NCBI GenBank assembly: GCA_021399445.1
Contig: JAJTUQ010000005.1
Span: forward strand, 4,960,001 to 5,024,000
DNA length: 64,000 nt
Direction of reading: 5' to 3'
DNA from: Xylogone sp. PMI_703
Lineage: Eukaryota > Ascomycota > Leotiomycetes
Below are positions 9,601-21,014 of this stretch, in pieces. The notes under the pieces were generated by a model. The model was not told the origin of the DNA. It did no database searches and saw nothing but the letters and a program-made list of their open reading frames with translations. Within the stretch, counting starts at the first letter, position 1; each line of letters starts with the position of its first letter. Made by a program: the position numbers and the translations under genes.

Positions 9601-12419
9601 AGCTAGAACCCAATGAGCTCGTGAGAAGTAATTTATAGAACCGGATTCTACGAAGTGTTTGAGAAGCTCTGAGGATCTGAGTTCGCTCGGAATTCGAGCG
9701 AAATGCTTTGCAAAATGATATGTACAATACGAGATAAAGTTGTAACGGTCTGAGAAAGTTGGTGCTTCCATGTAAATGGTTTCACTCTCGGCTGGTGTAT
9801 ACGGGATACTATATTCTTTTTCCATCAACTGCTTCACGTTCTCTCTCTGCAGGTAATTGAGGCAGGTCATAGCTATTGTCTTTTCAGGGCTCTGAAACTG
9901 AGGCGAAACCAGTTCCTTGAGCGTCTCCCGAACGTGTCGGCTTACAACGGTAACTTCATTGTCTGAAATTCTGAGGATTCCAGCAAACCAGGTATTTATA
10001 GCATCCACAACGTAGTCAATTGCATCCTGGTTTACAGTGACTTCTGTCCCGGTTGTCCTTGGCCAATCTAATGAAACTACTATAGCCATCTCCCAGATTG
10101 TGAGTGGGCGGAATGTCCAGAGGCTCCAGAGAAGAATGTCCCGCGCTGTATTGGCATCGGGGACGCTAAGGAGGACCTGTTCGAGGACTGACTTCAAGGA
10201 CATGTCTTGAAGACCAGAATCGATTTTCCAGTCGTCGCGTAATCTCTCCTGTTCTAAAATCACTTGGCGTACTTCCGGCTCAGCCTCGTCAATCTTTTCA
10301 GCTTGCTTCTCTTCAAGGTCTTCATTTAGACTCAACCGAGGTAGTAGCTTTGCAGAATGAGAGGAGAAGGATTCAAGGTCTTTATCATCATCGCCTTCCA
10401 CAATTGGCTTCTCAGCATCCAGATCAATAGTAGGCCACCCAACCATCTCATTCTCTAAAAGCTTATGGTCGCGACTGGTTACGACAATTTTCCATGGCCG
10501 CTCATGCATCTTCGAAACGATAAAGAATTCCCGGAGGAATATCCCACGAGAATACTCATCACATTCATCAAAATGATTGATTACACAGGTAACCCCGTCG
10601 ATCTGCCCACGCACGCGGAAGTACTCGAACCAACTTAGTAGATCGGACTCATTAAACGCACGATCCCGTCTCAGGTACTGGAACTGGAGAAGAACGAATT
10701 CCGCGAGGGTGGGATAATGGTTGATTATTTGAGCAAGGAAGGTGCCTAACATGTCTTTCGCAGAGTCATAACGATAGTCATCTTTGTCGAAGGTGAAGTA
10801 GACTACAACTTCGTTCTTCTCTGAGAATTGACGAGATTCGTCGAGGATGTAAAAGATTGCTTCAGAAGCCTCGCGGGTGCCACGGTTTCCATGCACATAC
10901 AGTAATTGTGGATCAGGATAATCCAGCCACGATTGGTATGTTTCGTGTTTTGCAATCCAGTAAAATGGATGTTCGGAGTTGAAAGCGGTCAGGAATGGGT
11001 ATATTGGTGAGGCCATATTGATAAACAACCGTTCGTGGCTGAATATCCGCGGATCTGGTGTAAGTTCTATTATAGGTTATTTTAGCTTTGATATCACTGT
11101 TGAAAAGAAAGTATGAATACTGGGCAGTTACACCTACGTGCTAGCATCTTCTGCCGGTTCTGAAATATGTTGTCTGGATCACAGACACTACACCGAATCT
11201 GTCGTTCGAAAGGAACACCGAGTGTACCGCAGAAGACATCAAAGACCTAGTATATTGGGTTAATCCAAATCTATACCTTTTCAAAGAACATCAAACTTCT
11301 AATATTCTGTATTGTTTTTCGAAAGCAAAGAAGGGGGAATCAATTACCGGATCTATAATAACGTCCATACTATCCACGCCCGCATAGACACTAACGACAT
11401 GAGTTCGCAAAATAGTCTTGGATTCGATGAAGACACCATTAATCTCCAAGATCGCAGCAGCGAGGCTCTTTGTAGACGTGACTGTGACTGCATTCCCAAC
11501 ATTCGTCTCTTTGAAATTTCCGAAGAGAAAGCGGGCTATGCGGTTCTCCATGTCCAAGAGGCCTCTGCTTCTATGAGGACATCCATAGAATATCTAGTAA
11601 CATTAGTAATGAGATACGCCCTGGAAGTACTAGCTATGCACTAAATTGATGAAATAACGTACCAAAAGGCGTGTTAAATCGAAAATATCGCCATAACTGC
11701 TTCCGTCGTAGAGATCTAGTGCCTTTAATAATAGTGAGTAAGCAGTCGAAGCTGAACATGGGCTTCTTACATCTTTCACAATGATGCCACCAATATCATG
11801 CGCAATGAATGCAATTGGACGTCTCTACAGTGAATAGCAATTAGCTACACATACAATTTCTGCGAGTAGGCTCCGTACATACCTTTTCATCCTTTTTCCT
11901 GTCATTATATAACTGCTCCATCAATTTAACAGCCAGTCTTCGAATAGCCTGTCTAGTTTTCTTCCCGACAAGGATCTGGCGAACATTGTATCCGAAAGAA
12001 AATACACGCTTGCCTTCCCAGGGGCGGTATGTCATCCAGGTACTATCGCCAGAGCCGTGGTTCTTCCAGGGAGGATTTCGCTGTCCCATAATACCATGGA
12101 CGACGACGACGCTGGGTGACCATGCTTGTTAGAGATAACGTTTCGCGTTTATTGACAGTTAATCAAATTTTAGATAAAACCAAAAGACCCAGAAACAAAT
12201 AAGAATGAAAAGAACCTACTCATAGTCCGTTAGAATATCAAACGTCGAACCGCTGTCTTCGGACCACATCAGAAGCAGCCCATCCTGTCGCGGCAGCCGA
12301 TGCGCCGCGTCCCCATCTGTGAGAGCATTATTGCTCACATCTGGAAGAGAGTCCTGATCCTCTTCTTTAGATACTGATACTCTACTTTCTGCATCAGAAT
12401 CCGGGGTTGACTCGCTCAT
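6609..12419 (-). CDS. NLR-like protein: SesB-like hydrolase, degenerate NACHT, ankyrin array, ZZ zinc finger
   Basis: Eight exons (12220-12419, 11883-12111, 11771-11824, 11663-11722, 11348-11593, 11138-11246, 6922-11066, 6609-6845) give 1,759 aa with all phases matching. Residues about 65-260 are an alpha/beta-hydrolase fold: strand and oxyanion turn VVVVHGIMG, nucleophile elbow AHDIGGIIVK, then IFYGCPHR. This is the SesB-type effector seen in fungal NLRs. The usual Ser of the elbow is Asp153. Residues about 340-480 look like a NACHT domain, but the P-loop reads HGNRGTREAS, without the GK[ST] lysine, while Walker B (INHFDECDE) is kept. Ankyrin repeats fill about 820-1655. The last exon completes a ZZ zinc finger (CMCC.., YQCKDC, FCYKC, then two His) and an acidic tail. 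Likely cytosolic sensor of non-self or damage. The defect in both active sites is unusual and may mean a pseudo-enzyme or scaffold role. Confidence 0.85.
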
Positions 12420-13183
12420 AGTGTTTTAATGCGCGTGTGCACTACGCAGAGAGGTGCCAAATGCGGGTTTACTGAGACGAGTCCTCCGTAGAGTAATACG
12501 ACGAGAAAAGTTCATTCGATAGACCAATAGAGAGGGTTCGTATAAATTGAACAAACAGAAACAAAGGATGGACTAGAGGACTATTGCAGGAAGAGGTGGA
12601 TTCAGAAACAAAGATGCCTCATCAGCCGCAAGAGAAAAGAGGCTGCGAACCCCAGAGATGAGATTCTTGGTGTCATGCCTACAGTCGCCGTTTCCCAGGC
12701 TCGGGCCGTACATCTATGGTTCAAGGCGGTTACGAACGGAGGGAGCTAGGGAAGGTTGTAGCTATTTTCGGGGCAAGGAGCTGCTGATGGTAGGATTCGC
12801 GGCGTCCTTGGAGGGGTGTTCCAAACTGAACCTTGCATCAACCCCTCCAAGGCTGGCGTGGGATGCTGTGACTGCGACGGCAGAGAAGGCGGCGCTATGT
12901 GGCTGATCGAGGTATTGTCCATGTGGATTGGGGTTTATTTTTATGCGATCAGGATAAAGTGGCTTGTGTTAGAGAGAGAATGGAGGAGAGATAGAGTAAA
13001 TGAGTATAGGAGCCACTGTGGTGATGTAAGCTATCTGTAGCTCTACTGTACAAAAGCAGGAGGATAACCATCTCTCGATTCTTCAATTATTGTCGTACAC
13101 ATACGGTTTTTACTGTATCTCTCTTACGGCAAGGTGGTCTACACGGATTCCACGGCAATTGCTCCTGCAAAAATTCCAAAATC
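12420..13183. promoter_or_regulatory. Divergent intergenic region between NLR-like gene and 302-aa gene
   Basis: 764 bp separates the two divergent start codons, so it should hold both promoters. CT-rich and TA-rich tracts occur near 13070-13130, upstream of the plus-strand gene. Two overlapping plus-strand frames (12658-12906 and 12816-13040) show no protein-like features. A shared bidirectional control region is plausible but is not shown by any motif I can name. Confidence 0.4.
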
Positions 13184-14092
13184 ATGGGCGATATCAAAAA
13201 CGAAAATGGAAAGTTCGACTATGATGATGATGGCGAAGAAGAGGAAGACCAAATCGACCAAGTGATGGACTTCTCCCTCGAGCTCGCCGAAGGAGCAGAA
13301 GACGATGAGGACAGCACCTACCGTACGCAAAACGATCCTCGTCGACCGCATCAGCGCAGCAACATCGTTGAGCGCAAAGGAGCCCTCGATGTTCGCTGCC
13401 TCGCCATTGACGTGATCCACGGCTACCTCTCTCCCGAGGGCGACCCAGCAACACTGCTGGTCTTCGAGTTTCGCCTGGATGCACGCAAGAGAGCGCGTCG
13501 CATCATCGAAGCCAGCATGAGCTTCACCTTTGCCTCGCGCGACAAGCAGAACGTGTCTGACCCGGAAGTGCTCCAGATCGCGCCCAAGGGCCGCATGATC
13601 CTGGTGCCGACGAAGCAGCAGGAGAGCAGCACGTACGGGGGCGACGCGAATCTCGGTGGTGGCTTCCTAGGGGCCTCGCTGGGGGGTTCGGTCAAGTGGG
13701 AGAAGACGGTCAGTCGCGAGAGCAGCGATGCCACGGCTGTGGTGGGCTCGATTGACCTCGTTGGGCGCAACTACGGGGCGTCCAATGGCGCGAGCTGGAC
13801 GCTGCTGGAGAACCAGACCATGGCCACGGGGGTGCCGGCGTTGTTACGCACGGCGGTGCTGTTGCGAAGAGAGGATGACGAGAGCGAGTTCATGGCGACG
13901 TTTAAGATCCAGGCCAAGGCCGACGTAGTGAGTTCGCTGCAGAAGGTGTTTGGACGTACGCCTAAGGATGATCCTATTCTGTACGATCCCTCGCTGGGGC
14001 CGACGAACACGTTGCGCAAGTACGACTGCGAGCGGCTGGGGGAGGTGGATCTCAGTGAGCTTAGTGCTGTCGCATTTACGCACGACGGTTAG
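13184..14092 (+). CDS. Unrecognised 302-aa protein with acidic N-terminus
   Basis: Single exon, 302 aa, with an ATG in good context (atcATGGGC). Residues 1-45 are strongly acidic (DYDDDGEEEEDQIDQ). Residues about 70-300 look like a mixed beta-rich domain with a glycine-rich turn (GGDANLGGGFLGASLGGS) and alternating strands ending in LSELSAVAFTHDG. There is no signal peptide or membrane segment. I do not recognise the family. The coding DNA is clearly more GC-rich than the flanks, and the third-position bias supports a real gene. It sits between the NLR-like gene and the ankyrin-subtilisin gene, and the latter also begins with a long acidic segment. A functional link is inferred only from position and that shared feature. 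Confidence 0.75.
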   Translation: MGDIKNENGKFDYDDDGEEEEDQIDQVMDFSLELAEGAEDDEDSTYRTQNDPRRPHQRSNIVERKGALDVRCLAIDVIHGYLSPEGDPATLLVFEFRLDARKRARRIIEASMSFTFASRDKQNVSDPEVLQIAPKGRMILVPTKQQESSTYGGDANLGGGFLGASLGGSVKWEKTVSRESSDATAVVGSIDLVGRNYGASNGASWTLLENQTMATGVPALLRTAVLLRREDDESEFMATFKIQAKADVVSSLQKVFGRTPKDDPILYDPSLGPTNTLRKYDCERLGEVDLSELSAVAFTHDG

Positions 14093-15667
14093 GGCTATTC
14101 GTTTCCTCTTCTTCTCCGGGCATATGGGAGATACGATAGGGCTTAGGCTTGGAGGGTGCCGTTGTGGATTAGGATGAAGAGGTAAGGATCACCAAAGCAA
14201 AGATGGGGATTGAAGACCAACTAAAGGTGGGCTGGGATTGAAGTGATGGCTGCAATTTGTGTGTTCCTTGGGCCTATGGACTGGGCTTAGAGCGTATGAG
14301 ATGCATAGAAATACGGCAAGAAGTTTCCACGCAGCTTGTTGCTAAAGAGAATTACAGCGATGCCGGTGTTTGCGGAAATAAGGATAGCTATTCTTGCAAC
14401 ATTACTAGATTGAGTCCGAAGTCGGGTGTTATTACTGCTTTGGATAGAGATCTAATTATATAAACGCCTCACGGCCCTTCCAATTGCATCTGGCTTGAAG
14501 GCTCGAAGCGAGGCCTTTGAACTATCGTGACTCTCAGAAGCGTGCGTGATATGCATAATTGGTCACTTATCACTTGTGTCTGTCTTACCAAAAGGAGAAG
14601 GTATGCATGACCTCTCATAGGAACATCTGCGTCGGTTTGGTTTCTGATTTCCTTGAATAGAAATTATCCAAATATAGCCATTGTTCTACTGCTATACCTG
14701 AATTAGGTGACGGTCTTCAAGTTGAGTCCTGGGATGATATAATGGTAAACCTTCTTCGGACCGGGGATTGTGGTGGAGGTTGGCGGGTTGGGTAGCATTG
14801 AGAGGGGAAGGCTAGAGTTGACGCGTAGACAACAAGCTGCAACGCGACGCAAAGAAGAGTTATGCTTAAGTGCTGATTGAAGCAACATGTCGATAGCTCC
14901 GAAGAGCCTCTTAATCCAGGTCGCCATTGTCCAAGTAAGGTTATCAGTCCGCTAGGTCTTACGCTGGGTGTACTGCTCCAGCATGAGACTGGCCTCGACT
15001 CTTGGACAGAAGGAATCCTGCGAGCAGCGGCGCATTGTCTCGTGCCCCATTTCTTCCAGCCCTTCGCACCGAATGGTGTCCTATTAGCATGATCCGGAGG
15101 GGCGCCATGCAGTAAATTCAGCGAGGGCTAGCATGTGTTTATCCCTGTGATGCACTGCAGATGAGGGAGCCTCCGTACTTGGTGTAGTGTTCGCAGCCCG
15201 ATTGACCTCTAAATAGCCCCTGTAGATGCAGTGGAAGGTCGCTGGAAGTAAGCAGCCAAGACACCCTCCGCTTGCACCATACCGGTTGGGTCCGCAGTGG
15301 TCCGTCTGCGGTCCGCACAATAGTCATGGTTCCGACCTCTTGGCTGCTTGCGGCAAAACTGGTTGCAGGCTACAGTTGCCCTTGGAGGGTTTGCTAGGTA
15401 TGACAAATCGTGGTGACAGGACACTCGTTCATGGGATTGTGGAAAAGGCCAGTCAATCGTTACTGGGTTGATGAACTTCCACGCAATCCACCCTCCCGCG
15501 CTCCCGTCAAACATCCTTCAACTCTGTAGATGACCACCTTACCCTGTCTCTAGAGAATAGTAGAACATCTAGCGCTTGGAATCTCTCACAAAGAAAGAAG
15601 TTCTAACTAGATATCAAACGACGGCATCCATGAACTTCTGATAACCATAGCGAATTTCAAGGCCACC
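14093..15667. other. Intergenic, no gene seen
   Basis: About 1.6 kb with several short frames on both strands (for example 14703-14927 and 15209-15514 on minus), none with protein-like composition. Probably decayed repeat DNA plus the promoter of the gene starting at 15668. Confidence 0.5.
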
Positions 15668-18600
15668 ATGGCGCCACACGCTGATAGAGACATCGACCCT
15701 GATGCGATCGATGAAGAAAACAATGTTGAGGAGCCTGTAGATTCGGAAGGTACGGAAAGCAGCAGCGAAGAGGAAGGAGAGGATGAGGAAGAGGACTTCG
15801 ATGTCAAAAAGAAGTTCGACAAGATCCTGCGGGACCTTAAGTCCGGCCATCTGGATCTATCTGATCCCCAGCAACGGGCTGTCTTTCTGTCTCGCAACGC
15901 TGAAGTCCTCAGCGCAAAAACTAACGACGACTCGCAAAACCTATTGCATATTCTTGCTAATAGTGAGAAAGAGACTCTGCCACCCCACGATAAACTGGAA
16001 CCACTCATCAAACTCCTTGTGCAGTTGCCGGAGAATAATCTCCTCGCCGAACGAGATGGAGATAATAAAACCCCTCTCTATATCGCTGCACAACGGGCAA
16101 AAAAGAAGTTTAAGCTTATTAAATCTATGATTGAGACCCACGACGACATCGATAGTGTCTTGGCCATCCCGTGTTTCAATCTGGAAACCTGTCTTCACGT
16201 CGTCATCCGGAAAATGGCTCCTCAGGCTTACGTTCTCTATCTCATTAACTTAGCCGGCCCAAAAACCCTCCGTGTGCAGGATAACAAAGGCAACACTGCA
16301 CTTCACGTTGCCATTGACTATGCCTTGTGCGTTGAGGATCATATCAAAATCGTCAAGGCCCTTATTGATAAATCCGATGAGGCGATGGATCTGGTCAACT
16401 CGAAGGGGATGTCGCCGTATCGCTTTCACGAAGAGACATGCATGGAGGCTATCAACAAAGCTAGAAAGGCACAAGATGCTGAATCTCGAAAAGGAATCAG
16501 AGATCCAGACCAACGGAGTAATCAAGGGCGGCCTATGATCGATACTGGTACACAGGAGCGGCGCGAACCGTACGGCCCGCCCGAACGCGCTACACCCGCA
16601 GTAGCAGCACCACCACCGTTTCGTCCGATTCAGAGGACCAACACCCTTGCGGATGCAGCACCAGGAAAGTATGGAGCAGGTTCTGCAAGAGGTATGCCGA
16701 CGTCATCAGCTCCTCAGCCTGGTCGACCCTCAGTGAGCGTGGACACAAATAAAACGGATGGAAGCACAGCAGGATCAGTTGCACCTGTACCCGCCGTGGA
16801 ATCGAGAAAGTCCGCTAAAGGAGCCTCTAAAAAGAGTACAAAAACAAAAGTCAGGACAAGAGAAGAGGTGAAGCCTTCTCCCGAGAGTGCAAATGCGGTA
16901 AAGAGCCTCCTAAAGTTACATTATCTCCGAACCCGGAAGCACGATGAGGCTGTTGATTTTCTTTATGGCTCTGCTCAAGGTATGAACACTCCATAACTCG
17001 AAATATCACGTTCTATTACAGCTAACGTTGAACTTAGAAAACCAGATCTACTTTGATCTCTACGGCTGCGGTCCAGTCATTTCCCAAAACTGGATCAAAA
17101 ATGGCGTCGACTACCTCAGATTCGAAAACGTCCTCCAGTATGTCGCCGTTCCTCAAGTCCGCGTTGAAGCACCATCTGCTCCCCAACGGCGGGGTGCATC
17201 CAAACGGACTGTCAAATCCGATGGGAAAGGCCGTAGTGATCTTGTGTTCCTGTTTAAATGGCTCAAAGGCGAGCGAAATGTTGAGACTATTCTGAAAGTC
17301 ATCGTAGATGATCTACAGGAGCCAGCTCATAGTGATGAGGCGATTGAGTCAGCGCTTGAAGGGGTTGGGGTGGAGGTTTGGGATTGGAGGAAGACAGATC
17401 TATGTTCTGAGGTTATCTTTAAGGTGGCACCGATGGCGAGGATTGTGCATTTGTATTGGAGTGGGAATAACTCTGCTTTGAGGGGATGGAGCGAGGAAGA
17501 GGGATTAGCGAAGCTTGAAAAGCTTGAAAGAGTTTATTTGAATGTGCAGCAGGTTAGTCTCATTTCCATTCTTTTCTTCCTATTCAATTCCGAGATCTTT
17601 TACATCGTGGAGTAAGCGAAGATCATCTAATATCATTAATTAGGGTCTTGAATCTTCGGAGAGAACAGAGCAGAATGTGAAAGCTTTTATAGACCGCATG
17701 AAGAAACGCTGTCCAAAAGTCGAGGTCTCTACTAGCTCATCCCGAGCTGGATCCGTCGAAGGAAGCTCCGCTCAAGCAGACGCATTACGAGCCGAGCAGG
17801 AAGTTCGCCACCGATGGCTCATTACCATGGATGAATTTGCCGATTTTCTCACAAATATGGAACGCAATGTGGAGCCGCCTCTGGTGCTCGAAGAGCCAAT
17901 CACTGTGGCATTGATTGATGACGGCATCGACATTGATGATATTGGGCTTCAGAGAAAGATCGTGGGTGGTCGTAGTTTCTGTCATCGTGATATGGAACAG
18001 AATCTGAGCCAACCATACTATGTGTCAAGTGGTGGCCATGGCACGGCAATGGCAAGTTTGATATGTCGAGTTTGTCCAAATGTTAGGCTCTATGTATTGA
18101 AGCTTAATGAATACGGAATCGAACCTGGAAAGAGGCAGATTACTGCAGAGAGTGCTGCGAAGGTATGTACACCTCCAAATGAATGGCTTTATTTGTTGTA
18201 CAGAACTAATAAAATATCCGCCTCCAGGCCGTAACGGCAGCAATCGACAAAGGAGTCCACATCATCAACATGTCCTGGACCATCGAACGAACAGAAAACA
18301 ACACCAAAGGCATTAGCGACCTTGAAAAGGCTATTGAGCGCGCAGCCAAAGAAGGCATCCTCATGTTCTGCGCCGCAACAGACCAAGGCGCTCTCAAAGA
18401 CCGTAGCTACCCAGCCGCGTCTTCAACCAAGAAGATCTTCAAGATCGGAGCTGCTGAAGCGTCCGGCACGGCACTCAAATGGCTTGGCGACCAGCGTGCG
18501 GTAGACTTCATCTTCCCGGGTCATAACGTCGTGAAAGAGCGTCCCGGCGATGTTCCCGTCGATAAATACACATCTCTGACAGGCTCCTCGGTCGCCACAG

Positions 18601-18893
18601 CCCTAGCATCCGGTCTTGCAGCCGTGATCCTGTATTGCGTACAGGTCGGCGCGCAACCTGCACGTGCCAGAGCACGTGGGGTGACGATGGATGACTTCCG
18701 GATGCTGAAGAAGCATGACCGCATGAGAGATGCATTCCTTGAGATTGGCACCACAGATGAGAGCGAGAAGAAGTACATTGCCGTCTGGGAACGATTTAAG
18801 GAGGCAGTTAAGAAGGCGAGGAGTGGGCCTCCTGATAAATGGATCGACATTGTGACAGATTTAGCGGCTTTGTTGAAGAAGAGGCAGCTGTAG
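15668..18893 (+). CDS. Ankyrin-repeat protein with C-terminal subtilisin-like (S8) protease domain
   Basis: Four exons, 15668-16979, 17038-17552, 17644-18162 and 18228-18893, give 1,003 aa. Residues about 5-55 are very acidic (SSSEEEGEDEEEDFD). Ankyrin-type repeats lie at about 95-270 (DNKTPLYIAAQ, NTALHVAIDYA), followed by a low-complexity linker rich in Pro, Ser and Lys (about 280-410). The S8 domain covers about 690-930. The catalytic triad is readable: Asp701 in VALIDDGID, His741 in SGGHGTAMAS and Ser903 in LTGSSVATALASG. The usual oxyanion Asn is not seen; the corresponding loop reads FCAATDQG. There is no signal peptide, so it is an intracellular protease-like protein, unlike secreted fungal subtilisins. 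S8 domains are known as effector modules in some fungal NLR-type architectures. Placement beside an NLR-like gene fits a self-recognition or cell-death role (inference). Confidence 0.88.
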
Positions 18894-20127
18894 GCATCTT
18901 GCTTTGTGGTTGGGTTCAGTTGGACCGTGTCGTTGAAGAAGTTTGAAGATATACCCTATGATAAGAATGAATGAATGAGTGATGGATATGAGCTAGAAAC
19001 AGTTTCATTTTCCCGTAGTGGCACGAGATATTGGACCATATATCAGAATATCTGTAGTGTACATTCCGTGGTGTTACATAGCCGGGAATGAGATTAGTAC
19101 ATAAGTATCACGGGAAAGGCCCAATAAGAGCGATTCATAATATAGACTATGACGATGGTTGAGTACAAACTCTCTGGCTAGTTGCTCAAGAGATGAATAA
19201 GCTTACATGAGGAAACTCTGGACGACTGCCAAATTGGGATAATGGACCCCCGAAGTTGCGCTAGCCTATCACCTGAACATTGTAAGCGACTCAGCAGTAC
19301 TTAAGCTAACTTAGGTTAGCCCATAGCCCTGATCAAGGCTTGGCAAGCTGTGTTACACAGAGAAGCTTAAGTTGTTTAAAGTTGAGTTTGAGTTGCATAT
19401 GTATTCGTTGAATTCAGTTTGAGCTCATTACGTCCTGAAAAAGAACTTAAATCATGGATTCAATACACCTAAATCGGGAGTGACAACCAAACGCGGGGTT
19501 AAAGTTTTCTCAGGGCTGGGGAAAAGGTGTGGCCTTGCCAGGGGCTAGGAATTTCCCGACCTGACTCGTTAGGGGCTAAAATACTGACCCTAAACGCATC
19601 CCCACAGAGGCCTAATAATGAGGTATGTTATAGCCGGTATTTAGTAAGATCTGCAGTAGGATTCTATTCGAACTTGACGGATTGTTCGATCCGGGTGTTT
19701 TCGAATTGGACTCGGATTCGCCGACAAATCCATTCGAATTATAAACTAATTTAAACGCATAGAAATGTAGCGGCTACGGATTCCGCCAAAGTCCGATTTG
19801 ATATGGTTCGAATGGAGCTCTAGTGAAATTTGACGTAAAAGATCTTAGTACCTTGTCTGAGTAATATTTTAATGTGAGATTGTCCACAAACCGGAAGATT
19901 GAGCAACCAGAGTACTGAATAAGCTTGTTTGCTCTACTGGAGAGATGGACTTAGGGCGGATAGTGCTGGGCTTATGCCAAGAGACTACAAAGCTCATGGA
20001 GCTTAAAAGTACCTATATAGGTCAACCTAAGGTTATGCGCAATAAATGCCGTGAAATGCCCCTCTGAGTGTCAATTTGGAGCCATCAGACAAGAGGAAAC
20101 CTCGAAGTCACTATCTGATTACACATA
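18894..20127. other. Intergenic, no gene seen
   Basis: 1.2 kb, AT-rich, with no convincing frame (a 75-codon frame at 19527-19754 has no features). Probably holds the terminator of the ankyrin-S8 gene and the promoter of the methyltransferase. Confidence 0.5.
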
Positions 20128-21014
20128 ATGGAGCTTATAGCAAACGATCCGTCACTACCAGATGGTATTGATGCTAATAGACCATCTGTTGCACGAATGG
20201 TGAGTCAATTCTCGGCGAAGCAAATGAAACAGAGTCTGCTGTTGAGATCTGCGCTCTAACATGCGTTAAGTATGACTTTTATCTCGGTGGTGCCAACAAT
20301 CTTGCTGTTGATAGAGCGGCTGTTGCTGCAGTCCAGAAAGGACTTCCCAACATATTTGACATTGTAATCGAGGGTCGCGCATTTCTGCGTCGTGTCCTCC
20401 GATACATGTGCCATCAGGGAATCCAGCAGTTTCTAGACATTGGAAGTGGCCTGCCAAGTGCAGACAATACACATCAGGTAGTTCAACGAGTCATACCGAC
20501 GGCTCACGTTGTCTATGTCGATATTGATCCAACGGCTGTGTCTCATGGGCGTGAGATACTTAAGGGCAATGATACTGTGACATTCATTGAAGGATCTGCT
20601 CTAGAATTACAAGCGATCTTGGACCATCCAGAGACAAATAAGCTAATCGACTTTTCTAAGCCAGTTGGGGTAGTGATGATGGGGCTGGTACATTTTTTCT
20701 CCATTGAAGATGGCAAAAGAGTTCTAAAAACTCTTCATAGCCGCCTTGCAGCGGGCAGCTTCTTCAGCATAACTCATGGCACAACTGACGGATTGTCATC
20801 TGATACGATAGAGCAGGTCCACGCTGCCTATGCCAAAACTCCAACTCCCTTAATCATGCGACCGAAGTCAGAGATTCAGGAACTTTTGGTAGGATTCAAC
20901 CTTGTTGAACCAGGTTTGGTTAAGGTGCAACAATGGAGATTGGAGGAGGCGGAGGAGGGAGAACCGATACCACCAGAAACGCACATCTGGTATGGAGTGG
21001 TAGTCAAGGTGTGA
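20128..21014 (+). CDS. SAM-dependent methyltransferase, Methyltransf_19-like
   Basis: Two exons, 20128-20199 and 20271-21014, give 271 aa; the intron is 71 bp with GTGAGT..AAG ends. Residues 1-24 end in RPSVARM, and exon 2 opens with YDFYLGGANNLAVDRAAV. This pair matches the ARV(Y/W)(D/N)Y.LGG.DN...DR signature of the Methyltransf_19 family. The SAM-binding strand follows as FLDIGSGLPSADNTHQVVQ, then VVYVDIDPTAVSHGREIL (acidic end of strand 2). Family length is about 260-280 aa, so it is complete. The family is abundant in actinobacteria and sporadic in fungi, which makes ancient transfer plausible; the intron shows it is now a eukaryotic gene. Substrate unknown. Confidence 0.82.

Noticed and set aside
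11312..11644. 110-codon plus-strand frame opposite the 5' part of the NLR-like gene
   Set aside because: The minus strand here is exon 5 of the NLR-like protein (ENRIARFLFGNF and following), which fits the hydrolase family and joins in phase.
13194..13770. Long minus-strand frames opposite the 302-aa gene (13194-13484 and 13423-13770)
   Set aside because: Mirror frames of a GC-rich coding region; composition is dominated by Arg/Ser/Leu as expected of a shadow, with no start context or motif.
20406..21014. Methyltransferase starting at the ATG at 20406
   Set aside because: The conserved YDFYLGGANN segment lies upstream of that ATG in the same frame, so the start must be earlier, via the exon at 20128.
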